From contig JAIXMQ010000002.1 of NCBI GenBank assembly GCA_025716855.1, positions 868,001 to 932,000 of the forward strand: a stretch of 64,000 nucleotides of DNA. The letters run 5' to 3'. Positions 23,934 through 34,275 of the stretch are shown one piece after another. This DNA is from Pilaira anomala. Its lineage: Eukaryota > Mucoromycota > Mucoromycetes > Mucorales > Mucoraceae. A program made the translations under genes and the position numbers. The first letter of the stretch is position 1, and every line of letters begins with the position of its first letter. The notes under the pieces were generated by a model. The model was not told the origin of the DNA and did no database searches. It saw nothing but the letters and a program-made list of their open reading frames with translations.

Positions 23934-23942
23934 GCTTTTATA
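23934..23942 (-). promoter_or_regulatory. TATA box of microgene 3
   Basis: TATAAAAGC on the minus strand, 81 bases before the ATG. Confidence 0.6.
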
Positions 23943-24238
23943 CTGGGGTTGATTGGTATGAATATAATATGGGTCAGGTACTTACAGCAAATAAATAAAG
24001 ATTTACATTTTAATATTTATACAGGTTATTTACACGCTAGATATGATGTGAGTAAAGATCTATGAATATTTGAAAAGCTTTAAATAAACATAAAAAGAAG
24101 GTGAAAATATCAATTTATTATAAAAACAAAATTTTGCTTCATTGCTAATTGTATTTCTTTAGAGATTAAGAACCAGATCAGACCAGAAGGGGGAGACCCA
24201 GGGAACGTTTAGATAATGTTAGGTGGAAGTCAAAGAGA

Positions 24239-24274
24239 TTAACAGACCCATTCTTGAGACCAACAAGTGCCCAT
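24239..24274 (-). CDS. MG-x-C-x-S microprotein 4
   Basis: An 11-residue frame, MGTCWSQEWVC. It is identical in protein sequence to the plus-strand copy at 27552, and the two lie in an inverted duplication covering roughly 24.1-25.0 and 26.8-27.7 kb. Gly2, Cys4 and Ser6 are kept; the second cysteine is Trp, and a Cys ends the peptide. TATAAAAGC is at 24353-24361 and AGGTGCTGGCAACA at 24406-24419. An AATAAATTGATATTTTC motif lies 119 bases past the stop. Confidence 0.55.
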   Translation of the reverse strand: MGTCWSQEWVC

Positions 24275-24352
24275 GTTTTGATTTAAATGTATGCTGTTAA
24301 AAATTAAAGAAGAATATGAAGAATAAAGACAACTATTCGAAGAAATATTGCT

Positions 24353-24419
24353 GCTTTTATATGTATTTTTTTTTTCGAGTATGTTAATGATCTATAGCAT
24401 TACTTAGGTGCTGGCAACA
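24353..24419 (-). promoter_or_regulatory. Core promoter and upstream element of microgene 4
   Basis: TATAAAAGC at 24353-24361 and the complement of AGGTGCTGGCAACA at 24406-24419, 45 bases apart. The pair recurs with 42-54 base spacing at several other copies. Confidence 0.55.
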
Positions 24420-25041
24420 GAAATCCAGTTATTAATGTATACTATACATAGTATCTTGTTTTTCTATTACTTGAATATTATAAAAACCCTTGAAGAACAC
24501 GACTTAAAAAGGGTTTTTTTTCCTGACAAGTCTCAAAATGAAATAGTGCGACTTTTTGAGTTTCGCAACTCTCAGCCTTCGAGCAAATGAAAGATCCCAG
24601 TTAAATCACTATGCCTTATAAAGTGAATACAAATCTTTTTTTTTTTCTTTAACAAATGATAGTTATCAATATATTAAACACAGGCTTATACAGGTTGTTT
24701 TTTGTTTGGATCATTATTATTACTATATATTTATAACATTGAAAACTAGTTTTTAAGTTATATAAATAAATTATAGTGCTGACAACCAGCAAATAATGAT
24801 TTCATTCTAAGGCTTATTCGTGCTTCTCCGAACAAATCATTATTATATTTATAATGTGTAAACAGCATTTATTGGTCATAAAACTTCAAATAAGTGTATG
24901 AAAATAAAGGGAAAATGCTAATTTATTGTAAAAATGAAATTTGGCTATTTTTTTAAAGGACAATTCTTTAGATTTTTCAGAAAGTAAGAACAGAATGAGG
25001 TTAGAAGAGAGAAGGACCTGGAACCGTTTAGATAACACCAT

Positions 25042-25089
25042 TTAGAAGTCAAAGAGACTAGCTTCTTTTTTAGAACAACACGAGCCCAT
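25042..25089 (-). CDS. MG-x-C-x-S microprotein 5
   Basis: A 15-residue frame, MGSCCSKKEASLFDF, with the full MGSCCSK start. The TATA variant TATAAAAGT is at 25172-25180 and a TAGTGCCAGCAAT upstream element is at 25222. The 3' region (25020-24910) matches the 3' region of the plus-strand copy at 26739, so these two are mirror partners whose tails have diverged completely. Confidence 0.6.
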   Translation of the reverse strand: MGSCCSKKEASLFDF

Positions 25090-25479
25090 AATTTGATATA
25101 AATTTACTGCTTATAAGGATGAATGAGAAAAGGAAAAAGGTGAAAAAAAAATTTGAAGCAATAAAATCGTTACTTTTATAGTCAATTTTTTTTAAGATTT
25201 TAATGGTATATAAGTTGGATCTAGTGCCAGCAATCGATAGATATTTGATATTCTTATATTTCAAGGTTTATACAGGTAATTGTTAGACTCATTACGATGT
25301 GTATTATTAAGAACGGGAATTATGTATAATGCTTTGAGTTAATGGAAATACGCTGCAATATAATATTTTTTTTTATAAATATGAAATTTTATTTTATTAA
25401 ATCATTTAACCCAAGGCCCAGCCTTAAGAATTATAATGACAATACATATGAAAGTAAAAAGACTTGAAAACTTTTAAAT

Positions 25480-25526
25480 TATATGATACGGCCATCGGGA
25501 CAACATTTAGACTAACAGGGACCCAT
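25480..25526 (-). pseudogene. MG-x-C-x-S microgene 6 with early stop
   Basis: The start reads M-G-P-C and is followed by TAG in place of the second cysteine codon. The same frame then continues SKCCPDGRII to TAA. The promoter is intact: TATAAAAGC at 25598-25606 and AAGTGCTGGCAACA at 25660-25673. Either a recent knock-out or a stop-readthrough candidate; the former is simpler. Confidence 0.5.
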
Positions 25527-25673
25527 AATACAATTATTATATATTATTAAAACAAGACACAACTAAGGAAAGGTAGAAAGTTTCGAAAAACACTGTTGCT
25601 TTTATAGTTAATTTTTCTTGAGATTGTTGATAGTACATATATGTATTATATGAATCGTAAAGTGCTGGCAACA

Positions 25674-26655
25674 AACTGTTTTTATAAGTATCACATATTA
25701 TTTTCCGATCGTCTGAATAACATAAACTTAAAATTTCTGAATAAAAAAGATAGTTTTAACGTATATAATTTTTCTAAGGACCCAATCCATCAGTAATACG
25801 CACATCATCATAAAAAGATGTAAGCCTAATACTCTTCTAATGTGTTGTTTTCAGAGTAAAGTGCAAAAATAATGCGAAATATAGAGAGTAGTGGATTTAT
25901 ATATAGCGTCTTTTAACTTCTTGTGAGAGAGGAAACTTCATATATATGTTCATTCGGAGAGATGAATCTCTGGTTTATAGGTGCAAATCTTCATATGATG
26001 TAATAATTAGTAGCTCGTACTTAAAAATATCCTTAGATTGTTTCATAATGTCTGTTTATTGGGTTATTTGTATCTTGTAGTGACAATAGCTTGATTAGTT
26101 GTTAAAAATTCTTTGATTGTTAATTATACTTTTAAAAAAAATTGAATTTTCTTTTGTTGTCACAGTTAATTTAGCTCTTATAGACGAATATTATACATAT
26201 AGAAATAAATGTTGAGATATGGCATATTTTTTTATTTAGTAAGGCCTTACATTAATTCATACGTATGCGTTTATTATTCATTTGTTTTAAATTATTAAAG
26301 TAATTGAAAGACTTATACAATATAGAAAATGGACTATATTCACAAGATGTCAGCTTATGATTAAACTATCACAATGAGATCTAAAATAAAAACTAACTAT
26401 GCAAGTAGCAATATTTCTTTAACTAACTATTTACATACATTTTCTACTCAATACTTAGTTGACTTTCGTCTCTAACTATTATTAGTATACGTTAATCAAA
26501 TTATGAGTGTTATGTGGTTGTTCTAAATGTGTTTTATCTGGCTGTGTGTAGCACCATTATCAAAAAGTTTCAAATCCTCTTTTTTTGTCTCAGCTCATTT
26601 CCATTGTTCTCTTTAAAGTAAAAAGGATTGTCTCTTGGGTTTAAGTAAAATCAAC
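25674..26655. other. Centre of the divergent microgene cluster
   Basis: No gene seen. Microgenes to the left run leftwards and those to the right run rightwards, so this kilobase is the symmetry centre. It is AT-rich and without recognisable repeats. Confidence 0.5.
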
Positions 26656-26738
26656 TTTAAAAGCAACAATACTTTTTCGAAACTTTTTTACCTTTTCCTA
26701 AGTTTTCTCTTATTTTGTTAAATACACATTATCATATT

Positions 26739-26786
26739 ATGGGTTCCTGCTGGTCTATGTGTTGTCCTTCCACTAATATATCTTAA
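26739..26786 (+). CDS. MG-x-C-x-S microprotein 7
   Basis: A 15-residue frame, MGSCWSMCCPSTNIS. Gly2, Cys4 and Ser6 are kept, with two further cysteines at 8 and 9. The TATA element is TTTAAAAGC at 26656-26664, 75 bases upstream. AATAAATTGACATTTT at 26909 lies 123 bases past the stop and is a likely polyadenylation region, repeated after copies 8 and 10. Confidence 0.55.
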   Translation: MGSCWSMCCPSTNIS

Positions 26787-27460
26787 TTTTTTTTAAATTC
26801 TATCCTCTTCTAGTGGTATTCTGTTCTTACTTTTTGTTCTTACTTTCTGAAAAATCTAAATGATGGCCCTTTTTTGGGTTAAAAAATTTAGCCCAATTTT
26901 GTATTTTTAATAAATTGACATTTTACCTTTATTTTCATACACTCATTTACATCTTTATGACTAGTTATTAAATTCTGTTTAAATGTTAGATATAATATGT
27001 AGTTAATGCGCTCGGAGAAACAGGAACAAACCTTTAAAAGTAAATCATTATTTGTTGGTTGTCAGCACCTATATTTTATTCATAACCTTAAAACTAGTTT
27101 TCAGTCTTATAAATACAGAACACGTATAAATCCGTGTTTAATATACTGTTAACTGTCAGTTGTTAAATGAAAAAAAAAAAGATTTGTAGTCACTTTATAA
27201 GGCATAGTTATTTGACTGGGATCTTTCATTTGCTCGAAGGCTGAGAGTTGCGAAACTCAAAAAGTCGTACTATTTCATTTTGAGACTTGTTAGGAAAAAA
27301 AAACCCCTTTTTAAGTTGTGTGCTTCAAGGGTTTTCATAATATTCAAGTAATAGAAAAACAGGATACTATGTATAGTATACATTAATAACTGGATTTCTG
27401 TTGCCAGCGCCTAAGTAATGCTATAGAACATTAACATACTCGAAAAAAAAACTAAATACA

Positions 27461-27469
27461 TATAAAAGC
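27461..27469 (+). promoter_or_regulatory. TATA box of microgene 8
   Basis: TATAAAAGC, 83 bases before the ATG and 49 bases after the upstream GTTGCCAGC element. Confidence 0.6.
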
Positions 27470-27551
27470 AGCAATGCTTCTTCGGATAGTTGTTTTTATT
27501 CTTTATAGTTACTCTTCTCTCATTTTTAACAGTATAAATTTAAATCAAAAC

Positions 27552-27587
27552 ATGGGCACTTGCTGGTCTCAAGAATGGGTCTGTTAA
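27552..27587 (+). CDS. MG-x-C-x-S microprotein 8
   Basis: The 11-residue MGTCWSQEWVC, identical to the minus-strand copy at 24239-24274 although the DNA differs (TGC for TGT in codon 4). Promoter: TGTTGCCAGCGCCT at 27399-27412 and TATAAAAGC at 27461-27469. The 3' motif AATAAATTGACATTTT is at 27698. Retention of the exact peptide in both arms suggests selection or recent gene conversion. Confidence 0.6.
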   Translation: MGTCWSQEWVC

Positions 27588-27943
27588 TCTCTTTGACTTC
27601 CGCCTAACATTATATAAACGTTCCTTGGGTCTCCTCTCTTCCGGTCTAATCTGGTTTTTACTCTTAAAGAAAATACTATTGAATATTTTGTTTTAATAAT
27701 AAATTGACATTTTCACCTTATTTTTAAAAGTTTGAACCTTCGTAACTAGTTATTTCATCTTTACTGACATCATAATCAGTCTATGGATAACCCATTTGAC
27801 TTCTAAAATATCAAACTAACTATCAATCATATATATATTTATAAAAGAAAAAAAAAACTATAAAATCTTAATAATATTTTCCAAAACTTTTTTACTATTA
27901 TGTTTACTTTTTTTCATCTCTAAGAGCGTATATTTATTAAATC

Positions 27944-28033
27944 ATGGGAGTGTGTTGTTCTAATGCCGTTGCTCCTTCTCCTGCTTTTGTCACTAGGAAT
28001 ACTGGTGTTGATATGACATATTATTTGTCATAG
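27944..28033 (+). CDS. MG-x-C-x-S microprotein 9
   Basis: A 29-residue frame beginning MGVCCSNAVAPSPAFVTRNT and ending MTYYLS. The lipidation start is complete, while the tail resembles no other copy. A TATAAAAGA element is at 27840-27848, about 96 bases upstream, slightly further than in other copies. Confidence 0.55.
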   Translation: MGVCCSNAVAPSPAFVTRNTGVDMTYYLS

Positions 28034-28480
28034 TCTTTACACAAATTTTATTTCTACAAAGGTGCAAATAATACCAGAAAATAGTGTAAAATTTATCATA
28101 TTAGTTATTAAAAGTAAATATCTTATCTCTCTATCTCTCAAATATCTGATACTATCCTTTTGAAATTTAATAAAGATTTATAAATGGTAGTCTCAAAGTA
28201 TGTAGCTATCGTATTTTAATTTATATACATGCTATTCTTCAAACCTATAAAATATGATACCTATATGGCTGTTTTTCTAGATATTTGCTACAAAATTTTC
28301 GAAACGTGTCTAGCTACATCTCTCTTTTTAATAAATGTAAATATTAAAATAAAAATTATAAAATATATATCGTTTATTAGCACCTGATCTATTCTATATA
28401 TTAGCAATATCCTTCGGATATTTTATTCTTTTACATTTCACTTTTCTCTCGTCCCATGACAATATATTTTTATCAAAATC

Positions 28481-28534
28481 ATCGGCAGATGCTGCTTTAA
28501 AAAAAACGTCTTATCTTCTTCTAACTACTTCTAG
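28481..28534 (+). pseudogene. MG-x-C-x-S microgene 10, start codon lost
   Basis: A CTTTTCTCTC leader and an AATAAATTGACATTTT 3' motif (28668) frame an ATC-GGC-AGA-TGC-TGC-TTT reading segment, i.e. the family start with ATG changed to ATC and Ser6 to Phe. The frame continues to a TAG at 28532. It is a decayed copy. Confidence 0.5.
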
Positions 28535-28954
28535 ATATTATTACCCAATTTTTTAGGCTCTCCTCCCTTCTCTGACCTTATTTTGTCTCTATTCTGTAAA
28601 ATATTTAAATAATTATCTTCAACGTTGAACAATGGTGCCAAATTCCGTATTTATATTTATATAGTTAATAAATTGACATTTTTACTCTATTGTCATGATT
28701 TAAAGCTTCACGGCTAAAAATTGTTCATTATTACATATCATAATGTCTTCAGAAAAAACTTTGTGCGTCTTAGTTAGTTAAAATGTAAAACGTCATTCGT
28801 TTGTTGTCAGTACTTTAAATATACTAAATATCAGTAACTATCAATGACACCCAAAGCGAAAATTGTCTATAAAATCATCAGTTATTTTCCAAACATATAT
28901 ATTTTCAACTTTATACTTTTCTCTCCTCTTTAATCGTATAAATTTAATTAAATA

Positions 28955-29014
28955 ATGGGCTCTTGTTGTTCTAAAAAAGGCGTTCTCGGCATTTCTCGTG
29001 GTACCCAAACGTAG
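28955..29014 (+). CDS. MG-x-C-x-S microprotein 11
   Basis: A 19-residue frame, MGSCCSKKGVLGISRGTQT. It aligns along its length with microprotein 1 (ending ISCGTQT), its mirror-image partner at the far end of the cluster. Promoter: GTTGTCAGTACT near 28804, TATAAAATC at 28868-28876 and a CTTTATACTTTTCTCTCCTC leader. Downstream, TCTGGTCTAGCCTAGTC resembles the region after the other copies' stops. Confidence 0.6.
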   Translation: MGSCCSKKGVLGISRGTQT

Positions 29015-29059
29015 TATTATCTAAACGTTCCTCTCTTCTGGTCTAGCCTAGTCTTTAAT

Positions 29060-29893
29060 CTTTCTAAAAAAAAAGGGGAGGGGGGTATCGTTCAAGTCTG
29101 TCGATAAATAAGATCTTCCTCTTTTTTGTAATAAAATTAAAATCATTTATCACTTTATAACATTTATTCAAAGCCATATAGAGAAGTAATCATTATCAAA
29201 GTATTACTGTTAAATTTCTGATTTGTTGTTTGGTGGTTTATTTTTTATTTTTTATCTTTTAAACAGATGTATCTGTTGATGAATATTATTTTACTAGAAT
29301 CTAAATATAATATATATAGAATGATAAAAATAATGTATCAAATCTTCTATGTCAATGAAATGAATATTCAATCGACAGCATGAAATTGAAACCTGACAAT
29401 CCTCAAAGACTAAGGAAAGTCTGTGTTCATTATATTGGCATTGTTACAGTTTTTTGTTATGTAGCAAATATACGAAACGACGATCTCTGGGGAAACTCGT
29501 ATTATCATATACCATTATTAAAAATACATATAATACTCATTAATACTATCCGTTGTAGTAGTAACAATTACTTCACTTTCCGAATATGTGAACTGTCAAA
29601 TATAACAGCCAAAAAAAAAAAAAAGACAAAATTTAACTTTAAAAGTACACAATGTAAATACTTAGTCTCTTTGGGTTTTACTCTTTCTATAAAAACAGCA
29701 TAATAGCTCTGGATATTACAAAAGGAAGCATGTTAGTGATGCGACTCTACATACTTGTATGTCGTTTTCGGCCTTTGAAAAAACGCACGTCATAAAAACA
29801 CCCTCGTCTTTGAAGAGGCTTCTTTGTCTTTAAAAAAATACTTTTTTTTCTTATTTAATTTTATTTACGCTGGAAGAAGCATGTATATAAGGA
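29060..29893. other. Intergenic, no convincing gene
   Basis: A 107-codon frame at 29380-29703 has composition typical of chance and no recognisable motif. The last 100 bases are a T-rich leader to the PPR gene. Confidence 0.5.
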
Positions 29894-31774
29894 ATGGTAC
29901 TTCGTTCCTGTTTATACTATAAAAAATGTCCAACCTTTTCAACCAAACGAACGATTACACAAGCAAGAAATATGTTTGCTGTCAAACCGAAATACCCTGG
30001 TGTATCGTTTCAACCATGCTTACCTCAACGACTGGCCATGTCAACAGTGACATCTGTAAACCACATAGAAAAAATAGAAATACCCACTGTTACGAAACCT
30101 GTTGTTACTTTACCCGTGGATAAGCTTGATCAAGTCCTTCATAAACAACTTACACCGAAGCAAACAGTAGCCTTTTATCGTGAACTATCGAAACGAGACG
30201 CGACCGAAATTTATAACTTACTTTTACCTAAATTAGAAACAATAGACTATACACAACTACGACATATATTGATAGACGCTGCTAAGTATTGGACTGTCGA
30301 GAAAATACTTACCTTGATGTCATTATGCAACGGAAAGTACGTTCCATGGCGATTAGACTTGTTACAATCTTTACAATCCAGTTACGTGCTAAGTAAAAAT
30401 ATAGACCACTTACTCCGTGCTTTGCCTGAATCAGGTCCCAATTGTGATATCTTGCCCTTTTATAATTCAGTCCTGAACAGGTGTTTGAAACAAAATCAAT
30501 ACGACCACCTACTTCAAGTGATGGAAATGATGAAACAACGTGATATTGATCCCGATACTGCTACAAATAATATTTTAACTCGAATGCAATTAAAGAACTG
30601 TACAACCGCAGAAGAAAGTTTTAAACTGTATAAAGATATTATTTCAAATGGTGTGAAACCAAATCCTGTTACATTTAATACATTCCTCAAGTATGCGTGT
30701 AAACATAAACAATGGGATATGTTATCAACTTGGTTAGATACGATGAAAGAAGATGGAGTGGAACCTAATCATATTACTGTACGTATTTTATTTAAAGCGT
30801 ATGTAGATAATCCCACCGATACGAATGTGGAAGAAGCGTTTGAACGTGTGTCAAAATCAACACCTATTAATGGAAAGGAAAAACTTTTAAATACGGGTAT
30901 TACAAAGCTATTAGAGACGAAGCAAACGAAAGCAGCAATGAATTTACTGGATAAAACCTTCGAATCGAATGAACCACTTTCTTTGTATTCTTACAACTTA
31001 TTATTACAAGCACTATGTTTAGATGGTAAAGTAGAGTTAGCACAACAAGTATTGGACTCTATGGTTACAAGAGACAATAATAACATACCCCAACCTGACA
31101 TTGTAAGCTTTACGACCCTGATTCACGGACTTATTCGTAACTCGACAAATACAGATATTGAACAAGTTAGTATAGTATATAAACAATGTTTAGATCAAGG
31201 ATTACAATCGAACAATGTATTACAATCAGTCATGTTATATGGATTAATTCGATCAAATCAAAATATGGAAGTAACAAAGATTAAAAGTATGTTTGAGTTG
31301 ATTATGAAGAATAAAAATGTACAAAGATTACCGCGACTATCAACAGATAAAGAATTAGATGAGATGATAATTTATAATATGATGATGGATTTTTACTTTT
31401 TACATTATCACCATTCAATTACTTTAAGAGATCAAATACCTAAAGAACCATTTGCTTTATTACAAGATGCTGTAGAACATAAAAAGTTAAAACCGACTGT
31501 TTCTACCTTGAACATTTTAGTACGTGGATTAGCAATATTGAATAAAGATTTAATTGGTGCCGAAAAGATGGTTTCATTATTAAAAGGAAAAGGCGTAAAA
31601 ATAGATGAAAGGACAGTTTGGTATTTAAGTAAATCTGCTTATAATCAAGGTCAAATAACTAAAGCTCGCCAATGGATTGATCTATTTGAATCAGAACACA
31701 AACCGATTGAAGGCTCTGGCTTAATCGATTTAAAATCAATTCTAACGAAATGGGACAAGAAAGAAGAAGAATAG
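29894..31774 (+). CDS. Mitochondrial pentatricopeptide-repeat (PPR) protein
   Basis: A single exon of 626 residues. The N-terminus is basic, with Arg, Lys and Ser but few acids (MVLRSCLYYKKCPTFSTKRT), consistent with a mitochondrial presequence. PPR units are visible at about residues 190-310 (FYNSVLNRCLKQ; GVKPNPVTFNTFLKYACKH; GVEPNHITVRILFKAY), 365-430 (YSYNLLLQALCLDGK; PDIVSFTTLIHGLIR) and 535-605 (TVSTLNILVRGLAILNK). Such proteins bind organelle RNA for processing, stability or translation. The RNA target is not predictable here, and I do not match it to a named yeast factor. It converges on the Twinkle gene with about 140 bases between stops; that gap contains an (AC)n repeat. Confidence 0.9.
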   Translation: MVLRSCLYYKKCPTFSTKRTITQARNMFAVKPKYPGVSFQPCLPQRLAMSTVTSVNHIEKIEIPTVTKPVVTLPVDKLDQVLHKQLTPKQTVAFYRELSKRDATEIYNLLLPKLETIDYTQLRHILIDAAKYWTVEKILTLMSLCNGKYVPWRLDLLQSLQSSYVLSKNIDHLLRALPESGPNCDILPFYNSVLNRCLKQNQYDHLLQVMEMMKQRDIDPDTATNNILTRMQLKNCTTAEESFKLYKDIISNGVKPNPVTFNTFLKYACKHKQWDMLSTWLDTMKEDGVEPNHITVRILFKAYVDNPTDTNVEEAFERVSKSTPINGKEKLLNTGITKLLETKQTKAAMNLLDKTFESNEPLSLYSYNLLLQALCLDGKVELAQQVLDSMVTRDNNNIPQPDIVSFTTLIHGLIRNSTNTDIEQVSIVYKQCLDQGLQSNNVLQSVMLYGLIRSNQNMEVTKIKSMFELIMKNKNVQRLPRLSTDKELDEMIIYNMMMDFYFLHYHHSITLRDQIPKEPFALLQDAVEHKKLKPTVSTLNILVRGLAILNKDLIGAEKMVSLLKGKGVKIDERTVWYLSKSAYNQGQITKARQWIDLFESEHKPIEGSGLIDLKSILTKWDKKEEE

Positions 31775-31916
31775 ATATTTAGAAAAAAAAAACTGTATAT
31801 TCCCGCTTACAATAAAATGTTAATCACCAAAACACACACACACATATTACGCACTCACACTCACAGTCACTCACTTTATAAAACACTTTAACAATTCACC
31901 CCTCACTTGTATTTTA

Positions 31917-34085
31917 TTATTTCTTTCTATATAGTGAAATAGAACTATATGAAGTTCTTGCTTTTTTTCGATCAAGTAATTCTTCTTTTGTACATTCACG
32001 AATCTATTTAAATAAAAACATTAATTATTTTTTTTAAACCCAAAAAAAAGGGGGAGGGGCTTTTACCTTTGTTGTTGTTCTATCAAATTTATAAGGTAAA
32101 GACCCTAATGTACCATCAAATCGATTCTTTTTAATATCCAGTGATCTTAAATCTTCTTTTCCTGGTGATTTTTGAATAATCACTACATTATCTGCTTCTT
32201 GTGTCACTTTAGCACTACCAAAGATTGAATTAATATCCAATTCTTCACCTGTATCTTTTCTAGGATGTACAACAAGTGTAATATGAACATTTTGTTCTGT
32301 TGCAAATTGTCGAATCTCGGCAATGGCGTTATCTTGTAATTCCCATTTATCTAATCCACTTCTACCCTGTTGTGATAACATGAATTGAAGATTATCAAGT
32401 ACAATGTGACGTATATCATAAGCATATACTGCGTGATGACATGCTTTTAATACCTCTTTAATAGCTGTACTACTAAAGAATTTTAAAAAGTATAATGGAA
32501 GCTACAAAAAAAAAAAATGAAAAATAAAAAAAAAAATAAGATACACAGGCGTAAATGAGATGTATAAATATATTTGTATTACCTGTTGAAATTTATCTGC
32601 AACTTCATCGAAACATTCAGGTTCAAGACTGATATCTTTACCAGCAAATTGGTATAACATCTTTTTAGCTAATCGCTTATTCATAATTTCAAAAGAGCCC
32701 CATAAAGTAGGTACACCTGATTGACAGTAATCCAGACTCAATTGACTGATAATAGTAGTTTTACCTGCACCAGTAGGACCGGTCAAAATAGTCAATTCAC
32801 CTGAACGATGACCCTTCAAAATAGAATTTAATCCAGGCAGATCATTACATTGTACACCACGCGTTTGATCTGGATAAAGAATTTCGTTATAAACTTCCTC
32901 ACGCAAATCTTGAAAATCCACAATTTGATCATGCTTGATTCCTTTTGCAGATTTCAACATTTTTGTCAAGTCCTTATTTTGTTTTAATGCCTCATATGCA
33001 TTTAATGGGTTTTCTTTATCAGCTGATCGATTATTTACTATTAAACATTTGGAATCACCAATTTTATGAGCAAATCTTTCTGCAGCCAATTGTCCATCCA
33101 CATCAGAATCTAACCAGATATAAATACGACTAAATCTTTCTAATAAAGGTAATACGAATTCTTGTAATTGGTAATTTGGGGTAGGGATAGAAACAGCCGG
33201 AATACCGGTTGCTTGGTAAGCTGCCATGGCATCCATTTCTCTTCTTGTTAAAATAAGTGTATCTGAACCAGCGGGAGCAGTTTGGTAACCAAAGAGACCA
33301 GCAGTAGATTCTTTACTATGCAAAGGTGGATCCACTTGAAGTAAAACAGAAGGGTCTTCCATATCACATACCTTTAATCTGACCGTATCTAATTTAAATA
33401 ACTTTTCGCCAGTTGTATCTGTAGGATCATATGTTAAAGTTGTTTGAGGAAAAGTTAAGCAGACCTTGTCTTCTAATTGACATAATCCAACTTTATATAA
33501 TTCTAAAGTATTCTTTTCTAATCCATGTTGTTCTTTTAATTGCTCCAAAATTTCTGTATCCTTTGTTAAATCAAGTGAATAATCTTCAATTTCTTCTCTG
33601 GATCGATTAAAATGATGACCCTCAGAATCTCCTGTACCTAAAAAATCAGACGTTGATAAAATACTAAGACCATTTTCTTCGCTTTTGGCTACTTTCTTCA
33701 ACAAAGTACGAGAAAATTCTGGAAAACTGCCCTTGGTTTTACAAGTTTGACAAGAGTAGGTACCCTTTTGTAAGTCAAGGTATGCAGCAAAACTCTTTTT
33801 ACGAATGAGCATACAGTGAGGACAATTCGTCAAGATCACATTCTTTTCGGACGTTGGAACAGGTCTTTGTTTATTCTTGTACAAAAAACTCATAATGTTG
33901 GCTTTTAACTCGGTTGATTCTTTTGACTTGACATGGGAGCTCTGACTAAAAACACGACTACAAGTGGGAATACGTTGAAAGGTAGCTGTGGCTCGGGCAA
34001 AAGGTCTATAGTGGAGGGCGTACTGGGGTTGGTTTAGAGTTTTAGTAAGCTTAGGCAAGTTTCTGCCGATTAACTTAGAGAGCAT
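31917..34085 (-). CDS. Twinkle-type mitochondrial replicative primase-helicase
   Basis: Exons 34085..32583, 32501..32067 and 32003..31917 give 674 residues. The N-terminus is a plausible mitochondrial presequence. A four-cysteine zinc motif (C88, C91, C112, C115) precedes a TOPRIM domain with Glu283 and DSD at 326-328. The helicase domain has Walker A GPTGAGKT (436-443) and Walker B HIVLDN ending at Asp537. This is the T7 gp4-like helicase that unwinds mitochondrial DNA. Yeast lacks it; many early fungi have it. The zinc and TOPRIM residues lost in animal Twinkle look intact, so primase activity is possible. The start at 34085 was preferred over an in-frame ATG at 34106. Confidence 0.93.
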
Positions 34086-34275
34086 GTCGAATAAGAAATA
34101 ATACACGAAAAAGTTAAAAAAGAGAATAAAGAAATATATAAAGGAGAAGTGGGTTTTTTTTTTTTTTTTTTTTTTTTTTACAGTGATATCAAAGTCACAA
34201 TTTTTTTTTTTTAGAAAAATGACAGGGCGCGTGAATAAAATATTACAGTTCGTGTTTTTTTATTGAAGCGTTCAT

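Noticed and set aside
29380..29703. 107-codon plus frame before the PPR gene
   Set aside because: Composition typical of chance in AT-rich DNA, poly-Lys from an A-run, no motif and no leader pattern.
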